A DNA stretch of 26,287 bases. Origin: Bacteroidales bacterium UBA5235 (GTDB taxonomy: Bacteria; Bacteroidota; Bacteroidia; Bacteroidales; VadinHA17). The DNA lies in contig DHUL01000051.1 of assembly GCA_002409145.1 (NCBI GenBank), positions 119,990 through 146,276 of the forward strand, read 5' to 3'. This document shows, in pieces, positions 7,681-16,082 of this stretch. Position numbers and translations under genes: made by a program. The notes under the pieces were generated by a model. It had not been told where the DNA came from and did no database searches. It saw only the letters and a program-made list of their open reading frames with translations. The number at the start of each line of letters is the position of its first letter. The first letter of the stretch is position 1.

Positions 7681-8925
7681 TTAAGACAGTCTTCGTTTTA
7701 CAATTAAAGCTTTTTGCTCCAGTAATTTATTCACTGTAAATCTTATCCTTTCATCAGTGGTCCCCTCTGCGTACCCCTTAATGATCTCACGGATGATCCG
7801 CTCCTCATCAAGAATGAAAAATACCGGATACGATCCGATGGAGTAATTCTTAATTACTTCCTTGTTTGCCTGCAGAAATGTATAATCAAACTGGTTCCGG
7901 TACATGTAGGTTCTGAGTGCATTCAGGTTTTTGCTGGTGCACTCTATTGCCACAATTGTAAGATCATCGGAACTGAATTCCTTGTCAATCTTCTTCAGAA
8001 AAGGGACCGATGCCCTGCATGGCCCGCAACTGACACTTGTGAATTGTAACAGAACAACCCTGGATGTCAGATCAGCCAGCGAGACAGTCTGATTATCTGA
8101 TGACTGCAATGTCCACTCCGGTGCTTTACCGTTTAAGAGAGCACTTTTCTCCTCATCTGTCCTTTTATACCCGTACTGCCTTATCTCATAGTCAGGCGGG
8201 AAAAAATCCGCAGCCCTGAAATCGTTGATATCAAGCTTGTTAAATTCCGGATCAAGGGACGTTGAAACCGAGATATCATGAGACATCTCGCGCCTGACCT
8301 TAAATGGAAGATCTGTCTCCTTATCTATCCACAGTTCATAAATTGAGGTATTATCGCCATAAGGATAAGGATAAGGAGAAGGCTCCATGTGGAAAGCTTT
8401 TCCAAAGAACTCAACCTGCTCATCCTCATTTATAGTCAGACGCATAAATACATTCCTCTCCTGTTCCTGCATCTCCAGGGCAATGCTGTCACCGGTTGTG
8501 AGGGCATAATTGATTATGCTCGTCGCATAGTTATAGAAAGGTGCGGCTACCGGCCTGAAGGGGAGGGGCTTCACCCTGAAACTGTCAATCACTATGCCCT
8601 TTTCTTCTTCATAGAATGTTGCCCGCATATGACCGTCGTAACAAAATGACGCTTTTGATCTTGTCATTGAATCAAGCGTCACAAAGCTTGACCCTATTGC
8701 AGTGTCAGACGGGTTCCTGTATTCCCTGTGAAACCGGGTAAAGACAAAGGAAGCTGCTGTATCACCAGGACTCCAGGCTTCACCAAACTCGTAGTAAGAT
8801 GCTGTTTCTATCTGACTCAGGTTGCCCAGCACCTTTTCCAGGTACTCTTTTGAGGTGTAGTCCTTGCCGCACGAGGCAAGCAGAAGCATTACCAGTCCGA
8901 GTGTGAAAATTTGTTTCCTGATCAT
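7681..8925 (-). CDS. Lipoprotein with C-terminal thioredoxin-like domain (TlpA/AhpC-TSA type)
   Basis: A 414-residue lipoprotein with signal peptide and lipobox LLLASC (Cys19). Residues 22-250 form a large N-terminal region with many beta-strand-like segments (YELWIDKETDLPFKVRRE resembles outer-membrane-lipoprotein beta sheets). Residues 268-405 form a thioredoxin-fold domain with redox motif CGPC at 300-303 in FTSVSCGPC and the cis-Pro loop SYPVFF (Pro367). It should act as a thiol-disulfide oxidoreductase anchored to a membrane and facing the periplasm. The function of the N-terminal part is unknown. The gene starts 11 bases after the stop of the DUF3795 gene, so the two are co-transcribed. 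This fits the redox theme of the cluster. Confidence 0.88.
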   Translation of the reverse strand: MIRKQIFTLGLVMLLLASCGKDYTSKEYLEKVLGNLSQIETASYYEFGEAWSPGDTAASFVFTRFHREYRNPSDTAIGSSFVTLDSMTRSKASFCYDGHMRATFYEEEKGIVIDSFRVKPLPFRPVAAPFYNYATSIINYALTTGDSIALEMQEQERNVFMRLTINEDEQVEFFGKAFHMEPSPYPYPYGDNTSIYELWIDKETDLPFKVRREMSHDISVSTSLDPEFNKLDINDFRAADFFPPDYEIRQYGYKRTDEEKSALLNGKAPEWTLQSSDNQTVSLADLTSRVVLLQFTSVSCGPCRASVPFLKKIDKEFSSDDLTIVAIECTSKNLNALRTYMYRNQFDYTFLQANKEVIKNYSIGSYPVFFILDEERIIREIIKGYAEGTTDERIRFTVNKLLEQKALIVKRRLS

Positions 8926-8936
8926 GTTAAACCTGT

Positions 8937-9407
8937 TTATATCTGTTGTGAGACTGAGTCTTGCGAGTGTTGTTTAAATCCACACTCAAAGCAGAAAGTC
9001 CGGTGAACGCAGAGTGTGGATCCACATTGCGGACACCTTCTTCTTTCGGTCTCGAAAGCCAGAAAACGTTCCATCCCCTGTTCTTTTATCATGACAAGAT
9101 TATCGAAGAAACTGGTGCCATACCTGGTTCTGTATCTTTTGTCGAGGTTCTTTAATCTCCTGCACGGGTATTTCGGACAATCATAACAGAACTTCGACTC
9201 CGTCTCTTTGAGCAGGTCACAGTTTATCACTATGCAATCACGGCAATATGAGGGCTTCGGGTCAGCATCGGACCTGCACCCGGGACAATGATTCTCAGTC
9301 CTCATGTATCCCAGGCATGAGCCGCAGTTCATGCCGCACGGTGCTATCATCTCCTTTTCGAACACGATAGCAGTGTTAAATTTCTTCTTTTCAGACGACT
9401 TTCTCAT
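8937..9407 (-). CDS. DUF3795 cysteine-rich protein
   Basis: A 156-residue cytoplasmic protein with 16 cysteines. The DUF3795 signature MIAPCGMNCGSCLGYM (20-35) is followed by CPGC (41-44), CRDC (55-58), Cys63 and CYDCPKYPC (74-82). A C-terminal zinc-ribbon-like part has CPQC (125-128), Cys133 and CFEC (139-142). The protein very probably binds metal (Zn or Fe-S). The biochemical role of DUF3795 is not established. Met20 could be an alternative start, but the upstream frame (MRKSSEKKKFN) overlaps no other gene, so I kept it. It lies 11 bases before the thioredoxin lipoprotein gene and 88 bases after the ferredoxin-nitroreductase gene, likely one operon. Confidence 0.88.
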   Translation of the reverse strand: MRKSSEKKKFNTAIVFEKEMIAPCGMNCGSCLGYMRTENHCPGCRSDADPKPSYCRDCIVINCDLLKETESKFCYDCPKYPCRRLKNLDKRYRTRYGTSFFDNLVMIKEQGMERFLAFETERRRCPQCGSTLCVHRTFCFECGFKQHSQDSVSQQI

Positions 9408-9495
9408 TGCCGTAACTTTATGCCGATCAGCACTTCACACTCCACGGACCGGATCCTGCCGGCCTTGCCGCTGAGCGAACCCTGCCTGCCGTCGA

Positions 9496-10416
9496 TCAGT
9501 TCATAAATGTTGTCGAGGCGAAGGTCCTTCTGATCCCTTTTTCATACTTTACTGAAGAATATCCGAAAATGACAATCACTCCTTCCCTGCTGGCATATTT
9601 TATTCCGTGCTTTTCCCTGAACTTCCTTCCGCTCCTGCCATACTGTATCATCGGATGCACCGCTCCGAGCATGCAGGTGCCGAGTCCGAGTGATTCTCCG
9701 GCATACATTGCTGTTGTTGCAGCCACAACAGGGTCTGCCGGGTCAGTGAAGGGCGAGCCGTAAAAATAGATCGCCAGCGGGGCATCATAAGTCACAACGT
9801 TAATGCCTTTTTTCATGTAGCCGATAAAGATATCAAACATGGGTTTTACAAATCCCCTGAACATCTCGTCATTGGCTTTTCCCCAGAACGGACGCATCAG
9901 AGCAAGGAACAAAGGTGAAACAAGCCAACTCAACCTTTCCAGGAAGTCGCAGTAGTCAGCTGCAAATCTCCGTGACTTTTCCTTACTGTCAAGCACCAGT
10001 ACATTTACATCAGAAGGCGGCAACCCCATAGGAGAGGTCACGGCTGCATCCAGAATTTTCTGAATGATCTCAGGTTCAACGGCCTTGTCGGCAAATTCTC
10101 TGATGCTCCTGCGTCGTCTGAGCAGGCTCATCATCTGACTGTAATCAGCAGCCGCACCTGCTGCGGGAAGTTCGAACAGGTCACCGGGCGAGATTGTCCT
10201 TCCGGTTACCCGAATTGCCCCGGTCGGGCAGATCGCCATACAGTGTGCGCAACCGATACATCCGAATGCGGGATTGTCGCTGATTTCAACTTTATCATCA
10301 CTGATGACCAGGCTGAAATCCTTGCATACCTCAACACACTCGCCGCAACCGATACACAGATCCCTGTCTATTTTAATGTCACCTTTTTCTTTTGCTCTTG
10401 ATGTCGGAATTGCCAT
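9496..10416 (-). CDS. Ferredoxin-nitroreductase fusion protein
   Basis: A 306-residue protein with two 4Fe-4S motifs of the 2[4Fe-4S] ferredoxin type: Cys21/24/27/31 and Cys53/56/59/63, each CxxCxxCxxxC. A nitroreductase FMN domain follows from about residue 95 (RRRRSIREF at 100-108, ILDAAVTSPMGLPPSDV at 121-137, and GESLGLGTCMLGA near the end). Electrons presumably pass from the clusters to FMN and then to an unknown acceptor; this architecture is common in anaerobes. It is complete, with the family-like tail YEKGIRRTFA. It is the first gene of the putative three-gene redox operon read toward 7681. Confidence 0.92.
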   Translation of the reverse strand: MAIPTSRAKEKGDIKIDRDLCIGCGECVEVCKDFSLVISDDKVEISDNPAFGCIGCAHCMAICPTGAIRVTGRTISPGDLFELPAAGAAADYSQMMSLLRRRRSIREFADKAVEPEIIQKILDAAVTSPMGLPPSDVNVLVLDSKEKSRRFAADYCDFLERLSWLVSPLFLALMRPFWGKANDEMFRGFVKPMFDIFIGYMKKGINVVTYDAPLAIYFYGSPFTDPADPVVAATTAMYAGESLGLGTCMLGAVHPMIQYGRSGRKFREKHGIKYASREGVIVIFGYSSVKYEKGIRRTFASTTFMN

Positions 10417-10462
10417 TTCTTAAATTATAATTTTAACAAACACTTATCCATAATCTTTGGTT

Positions 10463-10560
10463 AACCTGACAACCAATTCATTAACATTAGATTAAGGGTT
10501 GAAGTCCGTAGTCTGATGTCGTCAATAAAAACCAACAAATTATGAAAATTTTGTCAGGTT
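10463..10560. repeat. Perfect 10-bp inverted repeat with 78-base spacer
   Basis: AACCTGACAA (10463-10472) and TTGTCAGGTT (10551-10560) are exact reverse complements. The left arm also sits in a small hairpin, TTGGTT (10457-10462) with AACCAA (10471-10476). These may be paired binding sites for a regulator of the divergent genes; this is inference. Confidence 0.45.
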
Positions 10561-10849
10561 CAGCACTGCTAATACCCTCTTTCCTGCTTTAGTTAGCGAT
10601 TCCTTCTCACTGGGTACGGTGCTTGGCAACAGTTCTGCATACCTGGCCGGCTATCCGGAGCCTGCGATAACCCGGTTTCGATGAAATAACTGACTCCGGA
10701 TAATAGCCTGAAAAAGATTTACCGGAGCAAATATGATCTTCAGCGGCAATATTAAGGGTCACACCGAAATATCCATGGTCAAAGGTTTCATCAGGGAAGA
10801 CTGGCAAAAGCTTCAGATCAGAACCCGTGAAGGGAAATATTACAGTTAG
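10542..10849 (+). pseudogene. Possible remnant of a small secreted-protein gene
   Basis: ATG at 10542 follows an A-rich leader typical of gene starts here and opens a signal-peptide-like run, MKILSGSALLIPSFLL, which ends in TAG. In the -1 frame the reading continues as ALVSDSFSLGTVLG to a TGA at 10682. After two further TGA codons, the same frame resumes as a 38-codon frame from ATG 10733 (preceded by CCGGAG) to TAG at 10849, with a protein-like KGFIREDWQKLQIRTREGKY. This fits a gene broken by one frameshift and several stops. No family is recognised, and chance is possible. Confidence 0.3.
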
Positions 10850-11050
10850 TATTTCCACTGCACCGGAAGAGACGGGTCAGGAAGTATCTAGAATGTAGAA
10901 TAAAGTATCCAATATTTACCCTTTGAAAAGAACAAACATCCGTAATTTTATAGCATACTGAAGTACAGCTAACCTGAAATAATCGAACTGTTCTAACTAT
11001 CTCATTCAAAAAAATCAGAAGTATTTGTTTATTCTAACCTAATCATAAGA

Positions 11051-14000
11051 ATGAAAGTAAAAAAATTGAATCTGTTAAAGGGAATATGTATCACGCTATT
11101 GTGTGCATTTTCCTTATCCGTTAATGCTCAGAACATTACCGTAAAAGGCACTGTCACTGATGCAGCGGGAGAGCCATTGATCGGGGTGACAGTACAGGTG
11201 CAAGGCACAATCACCGGTACGGCAACCGATCTGAATGGTCAGTTTACCCTACCAAACGTGCCTTCAGACGCAACCCTGCTTATTACCTATGTGGGAATGC
11301 TGCCACAAACCATTCAGCTGAATGGGAGAACAGCTCTTTCGATCACCATGCTGGAAGACACGGAATTACTGGAGGAGGTAATAGTTGTTGGTTATGGTCA
11401 GCAGAAAAAGGTTAGTGTAGTAGGAGCAATTGTTCAGACTACTGATAAGGTGCTGGAACGTACCGGTGGTATTACCAATCTTGGGCAGGCACTCACAGGT
11501 AACCTTCCCGGAGTGGTCACCATGACCACTACCGGTAAACCGGGTGAAGAAGATCCGCAAATTACGATCCGGGGTGTAAGCTCATGGAACGACAACGGAC
11601 CACTTGTCCTCGTAGACGGAGTGGAACGCCCCATGAGTGGCATTGACATCAACTCCGTGGCAACAATATCTGTCCTGAAAGACGCTTCTGCCACTGCCGT
11701 GTTCGGAGTACGTGGCGCCAACGGTGTGATCCTTATTACCACCAAACGCGGAGAAGAGGGAAAAGCAAACATAGATATTAATGTAAACTCCACCCTCAAG
11801 ACCTACTCCAAGTTACCGAAACTGATGGACTCATACGATGCACTCTCTCTGCGCAACCGGGTCATCGAGAACGAACTGGGCTATGCACCTGAACAATGGA
11901 TCAATTACCGGCCACAGGAAATCCTCAACAAATATCGCTGGCCAGCAGACCAGGCGGAATTTGAACGTTATCCCAACGTGAACTGGGTGGATGAACTGCT
12001 GAAAGATGTGGCTGCCTCCTACAATGCCAATATTAACGTCTCGGGTGGTACCCGTTACGTGAAATATTTCGCCAGTGTCGACTACGCAAATGAAGGGGAC
12101 ATTTACAAAACATTTGACAACAACCGTGGATACGAAACAGGTTTTGGTTATGACCGGATCAATGTCAGAAGCAACACAGATTTCTCATTGACAAAATCCA
12201 CCACGCTACGGGTGAACCTCTCGGGCTCACATGCAGTGAAAAAGGCAACCAACTACTTCGCATATGAGAACCTGGTGTGGGCTGCCTTCTACGGTATCGC
12301 TCCTGACATGTTCAGGCCCAAATACAGTGATGGTACCTTCGGATATTATCACCCCAATCCGACACAGGCATCTACCAACTCAATGGAAGATCTCAGTGTA
12401 AACGGTGTGGGCTATACCACCAGTGACCGTCTCAATACAGACTTCACGCTGGAACAGGACCTCGGATTCCTGCTCAAGGGTCTGTCCCTGCAAGCCAAAC
12501 TTGCATTCGACAATAGTTTTCAGGAAACAAACAGAGGAATCGACGACACAAATGACTGGGAAGATAACCCGCACAAATGGATCGACCCTGAAACGGGACA
12601 GGAGTATACTGACGTCACAGTGGACGGGAACAACAAGTTTGATTATCAGAACAATATTGCCTGGATGACAGGTGCAGGATCAGTCAACAATGGTGCCACC
12701 TACCGAAGGCTCAACTATTCGGGACAGATCAACTATGCCAACACCTTTGGTAAACATACGGTTAGCGGTATGGGTAACTTTAGCCGGGAGCAATATGCCA
12801 CAGGAAGCCAGCTGCCATTTTATCGTGAAAACTGGGTCTTCCGTACCACCTACGACTTTGCCAGACGTTATATGCTGGAGTATAACGGTGCTTATAACGG
12901 TTCTGAAAAGTTTGCCCCCGAATATCGGTTTGCCTTCTTTCAGTCAGGCGCTGTCGGGTGGATGTTCTCGGAAGAACCGCTTATCAAACGACTCGACCTG
13001 AAATGGCTCGACATGCTCAAATTCAGGGCATCCTACGGACAGATCGGTGATGACAACATCAGCGGACGATGGCTCTACATGGACTCCTGGGGTTATGGTG
13101 GCGCTTTCAACCAGGCACTGACAGGCATAAATCCCACCCGGAGTCCATATCAGTGGTACTACGAGTCACAGGTTGGCAACCCAAACGTACACTGGGAGGT
13201 AGCTACCAAGCTTGACATAGCTGCAGACTTCGTGCTGTTCGATGGTGTGATCGCCGGCTCAGTCGACTTCTTCAAAGAAGACAGATCCAATATCCTGCTT
13301 GATGGTAACCGGCGTTCCGTGCCTTCTTATTTTGGCACTACCGCTCCTACAGCCAACCTTGGTGAAGTGAGAACCGGAGGGTACGAACTGGAGATGCGTT
13401 GGAACAAATCACTGAACAACAGCTGGCGACTCTGGGGAAATGTATTCTTTACCCATGCAAGCAACAAAATCATTGAAGCAGATGATCCGCTCCTGAAACC
13501 GGAATATCAGAAAACTGCCAATAAGGCCATTGGCCAGACTTATGCACATGTCGATTATGGTTATTACAACAACTGGGATGAACTTTACGGTTCTACCGCT
13601 CACGATGAGTCTGACGATGCCCGTATCCCGGGCAACTACATCATTCTCGATTATGATGCCGACGGGATCATCAGCACATTTGACAATATCCCTTATGGTT
13701 TTACCGGTGTACCGCAAAATAGCGTGAACACCCAGTTCGGCGTTGACTATAAGGGATGGAGCTTCTTCCTGCAGTTTTATGGTGTGAATAATGTGACCCG
13801 CTATGTGGGTCTCCAGAGTCTGGGTGGTGTAAGGAACACCGCCTTCGATGAAGGAACCTACTGGTCGAAAGACGATACCCAGGCCGATGTCCCCCTGCCG
13901 AGATGGGGAACAATAGCCAGCGGATACACAAACGGAACACGGTTCCTGTATGACGGATCCTACGTCCGTCTTAAATATGCGGAACTCTCATACACCTTCA

Positions 14001-14173
14001 GCGGGCAAGAGTGGCTGAAAAAGATAGGATTGACCAGCCTGAAACTGTACGCAAATGGCAACAACCTTTTTCTTTGGACCAGTATGCCGGATGACCGTGA
14101 ATCAAATACCGGGGGATATACATCATACCCAACGCAAAGGCGCTTCAATTTTGGACTGAGAATCTCATTATAA
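11051..14173 (+). CDS. xusA: SusC/RagA-family TonB-dependent transporter (first of tandem pair)
   Basis: A 1040-residue outer-membrane transporter. It has a signal peptide (1-27, ending VNAQ), a carboxypeptidase-D-like domain (about 30-105), a TonB-box region LLEEVIVVGYGQQKK, a plug with ITIRGVSSWNDNGPLVLVDG and VFGVRGANGVILITTKRG (to about residue 235), and then the beta-barrel to the C-terminal RRFNFGLRISL. Length and domain order are standard for SusC. With the SusD lipoprotein encoded 8 bases downstream it should import oligosaccharides, here xylo-oligosaccharides judging by the GH10 gene in the same operon. The symbol follows the Prevotella bryantii xusABCDE-xyn10C order; it is an inference from synteny. 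It is the first gene of the operon. Confidence 0.93.
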   Translation: MKVKKLNLLKGICITLLCAFSLSVNAQNITVKGTVTDAAGEPLIGVTVQVQGTITGTATDLNGQFTLPNVPSDATLLITYVGMLPQTIQLNGRTALSITMLEDTELLEEVIVVGYGQQKKVSVVGAIVQTTDKVLERTGGITNLGQALTGNLPGVVTMTTTGKPGEEDPQITIRGVSSWNDNGPLVLVDGVERPMSGIDINSVATISVLKDASATAVFGVRGANGVILITTKRGEEGKANIDINVNSTLKTYSKLPKLMDSYDALSLRNRVIENELGYAPEQWINYRPQEILNKYRWPADQAEFERYPNVNWVDELLKDVAASYNANINVSGGTRYVKYFASVDYANEGDIYKTFDNNRGYETGFGYDRINVRSNTDFSLTKSTTLRVNLSGSHAVKKATNYFAYENLVWAAFYGIAPDMFRPKYSDGTFGYYHPNPTQASTNSMEDLSVNGVGYTTSDRLNTDFTLEQDLGFLLKGLSLQAKLAFDNSFQETNRGIDDTNDWEDNPHKWIDPETGQEYTDVTVDGNNKFDYQNNIAWMTGAGSVNNGATYRRLNYSGQINYANTFGKHTVSGMGNFSREQYATGSQLPFYRENWVFRTTYDFARRYMLEYNGAYNGSEKFAPEYRFAFFQSGAVGWMFSEEPLIKRLDLKWLDMLKFRASYGQIGDDNISGRWLYMDSWGYGGAFNQALTGINPTRSPYQWYYESQVGNPNVHWEVATKLDIAADFVLFDGVIAGSVDFFKEDRSNILLDGNRRSVPSYFGTTAPTANLGEVRTGGYELEMRWNKSLNNSWRLWGNVFFTHASNKIIEADDPLLKPEYQKTANKAIGQTYAHVDYGYYNNWDELYGSTAHDESDDARIPGNYIILDYDADGIISTFDNIPYGFTGVPQNSVNTQFGVDYKGWSFFLQFYGVNNVTRYVGLQSLGGVRNTAFDEGTYWSKDDTQADVPLPRWGTIASGYTNGTRFLYDGSYVRLKYAELSYTFSGQEWLKKIGLTSLKLYANGNNLFLWTSMPDDRESNTGGYTSYPTQRRFNFGLRISL

Positions 14174-14181
14174 CCACATAC

Positions 14182-16056
14182 ATGATGAAGACAAAATCTA
14201 CCTGTAAACTATATGCAATTGCGATATCTCTTCTTTTAGGTGTTGTTTCTTGTACCGAGTACCTTGACAGGGCACCTGAGTCGGTGATCTCACCAGATGA
14301 TGCCTACAAGAATTTCACTAATTTTCAGGGATTCGTAGAAAGAATGTACCATCTGACTCCAGACCTGGCAAAACACTACTGGGTAAGCTCATTCAACTGG
14401 GGTGAAGATGAAGTAATTACCATTGGTAACGGAGAGTACCTGATGGGATTCAGCATCGACAGGGGTAATTACCGCGATTATATTGGCAATGGAACCTCTT
14501 TTCTGGATCGTACCTGGAGTCCGGGAGGTGACCGCTTTCAAAAATCCGTATGGGGCGGTTCCTGGTATGGCATACGTGTTGCCAATATGGGGCTCGCCGC
14601 ATTGGCAGAAGGAAAAATGACCGATGCAAGCCAGGATGAAAGAGACATCATTGCCGGACAATTATACTTTATGCGTGCCTGGTTTTATTTCCAACTTACA
14701 CAGTACTGGGGTGGACTTCCCTACATAGACTATGTATTGCCCAGCGACGAACCACTCACATTGCCGCGTGAGACATACAGGGAAAATGCAGAGAAAATGG
14801 CTGCTGATTTCAGGAAAGCAGCCGACATGCTTCCGGTTAACTGGGAAGAGACGGAGATTGGCCGGAGAACAGCTGGCAACAATGCACTGCGTGCCAATAA
14901 AATATGGGCATTAGCCATGCTCGGGAAGACTTACCTGTATGCAGGCAGTCCGCTGATGGCTAACGGCATCAACGGCCCCCGTACATATGACGCAGAAATG
15001 TGCAAGCAAGCTGCCAGTGCTTTTGGAGAGTTGCTTACAATGGTGGAGAACGGTCAGACACAGTATGCTCTGGTCGATTTTGAGGACTACTCTTCGCTCT
15101 TTTATACCATGCAGCAAAACTGGCTGATGCCGGGAAGCACTGAAGCTATAGTACGCAGCCCGACCTACGGTCCTGATTCATTCTGGCGTCAGATGAACTC
15201 GTACCAGCCCTCACCCATGGCAAATGGTGACGGTATCGTGCTCGCACCTTCCGCCAACTACGTTAACTATTACGGAATGGAAAACGGACTACCGCTCGAT
15301 GATCCGGAATCGGGATTTGACCCTACACATCCGTGGAAAGGAAGAGACCCGCGTTTCTATAATGACATTATCTATGATGGTATCAAGGTGGTCGCAGGCA
15401 CCATCACCAACCCGAGGGATGAAGTCTGGCGCTATGCCAACCTGTACACAGGCGGAAACTATGTGAGTGACCCTCGCACTGTGAGCCGTACAGGCTACCT
15501 GAATTATAAGTTCATTCCAATCGGAGCAAATATATGGGATAACACTTATGGATACAGCTACTCCACACATTTCCACCTTACATGGTTACGTCTGGCCGAT
15601 GTATATCTTATGTATGCCGAGGCTGCAGCGCAGGGTTATAATTCACCAACAGGGAAGGCCCCCAACTTCTCCAAAGACGCAGTGCAGGCTGTGAACAGGA
15701 TCAGAGAACGTGCAGGCGTGGCCCCGCTGGCGACCAAATTCAGCTCATCACTGGATGGTTTTATGAGTGAATTGCGACGTGAACGTGCCGTGGAGCTTTC
15801 ATTTGAAGGACATCGGTTCAATGACCTTCGCCGCTGGCTCCTGCTGACGGAGTATCCATATACCATCAAGACAAAACAGGAATTCGATCGGGCAGGAGAG
15901 CTTGACACAAAGATCGATCCGAAAGAAAATGCTGTCCTGAACTGGAGAGAAGAGATTGTACAAACACGAAATCTGACCTCCAAACATTACTGGTTCCCCT
16001 TCAACACCGACGATGTCAGTATATATCCGGAATTTTCCCAGAATCCGGGTTGGTAA
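14182..16056 (+). CDS. xusB: SusD/RagB-family surface glycan-binding lipoprotein (first)
   Basis: A 624-residue lipoprotein with lipobox GVVSC (Cys24). The SusD TPR-rich fold is marked by QLYFMRAWFYFQLTQYWGG, ADVYLMYAEAAAQGY, VNRIRERAGV and ELRRERAVELSFEGHRFNDL. It ends with the family tail SQNPGW. It caps the barrel of the SusC partner encoded 8 bases upstream and binds the glycan at the cell surface; the specificity for xylan is inferred from the operon. The start has two adjacent Met codons (14182 and 14185), and either could be used. Confidence 0.94.
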   Translation: MMKTKSTCKLYAIAISLLLGVVSCTEYLDRAPESVISPDDAYKNFTNFQGFVERMYHLTPDLAKHYWVSSFNWGEDEVITIGNGEYLMGFSIDRGNYRDYIGNGTSFLDRTWSPGGDRFQKSVWGGSWYGIRVANMGLAALAEGKMTDASQDERDIIAGQLYFMRAWFYFQLTQYWGGLPYIDYVLPSDEPLTLPRETYRENAEKMAADFRKAADMLPVNWEETEIGRRTAGNNALRANKIWALAMLGKTYLYAGSPLMANGINGPRTYDAEMCKQAASAFGELLTMVENGQTQYALVDFEDYSSLFYTMQQNWLMPGSTEAIVRSPTYGPDSFWRQMNSYQPSPMANGDGIVLAPSANYVNYYGMENGLPLDDPESGFDPTHPWKGRDPRFYNDIIYDGIKVVAGTITNPRDEVWRYANLYTGGNYVSDPRTVSRTGYLNYKFIPIGANIWDNTYGYSYSTHFHLTWLRLADVYLMYAEAAAQGYNSPTGKAPNFSKDAVQAVNRIRERAGVAPLATKFSSSLDGFMSELRRERAVELSFEGHRFNDLRRWLLLTEYPYTIKTKQEFDRAGELDTKIDPKENAVLNWREEIVQTRNLTSKHYWFPFNTDDVSIYPEFSQNPGW

Positions 16057-16082
16057 CAAATTGTAATTTAAAAAGAACTGAA

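Larger units (their letters stand above)
10417..11050. other. 634-base intergenic region upstream of the xylan operon
   Basis: The region separates the divergent nitroreductase and xusA genes and must hold both promoters. No exact TAnnTTTG box was found for xusA; the closest is TACCCTTTG at 10917-10925, with one extra spacer base. It contains a long-spaced inverted repeat and probable gene remnants, listed separately. Two minus-strand frames (10607-10858 and 10818-11009) show no recognisable protein features. Confidence 0.6.

Noticed and set aside
7516..7707. 63-codon plus-strand frame
   Set aside because: It overlaps the promoter and the end of the minus-strand lipoprotein gene and has no protein features.
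9404..9541. Open minus-strand frame overlapping the nitroreductase end and touching the DUF3795 start (protein-like LDNIYELIDGRQGS)
   Set aside because: It has no usable start codon, and the nitroreductase already ends with a family-like tail. It may be chance in a GC-rich stretch; a BLASTX search would settle whether it is a shifted extension.
10607..10858. 83-codon minus-strand frame upstream of xusA
   Set aside because: It has no ribosome site, no recognisable domain and unusual composition. The plus-strand pieces look more protein-like.
11366..13940. Several antisense frames inside the first SusC gene
   Set aside because: They are shadows of a long, codon-biased gene, with no start signals or domains.
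16050..16082. Longer start for the second SusC
   Set aside because: It would begin at TTG inside the SusD stop region and put non-signal residues before an evident signal peptide.
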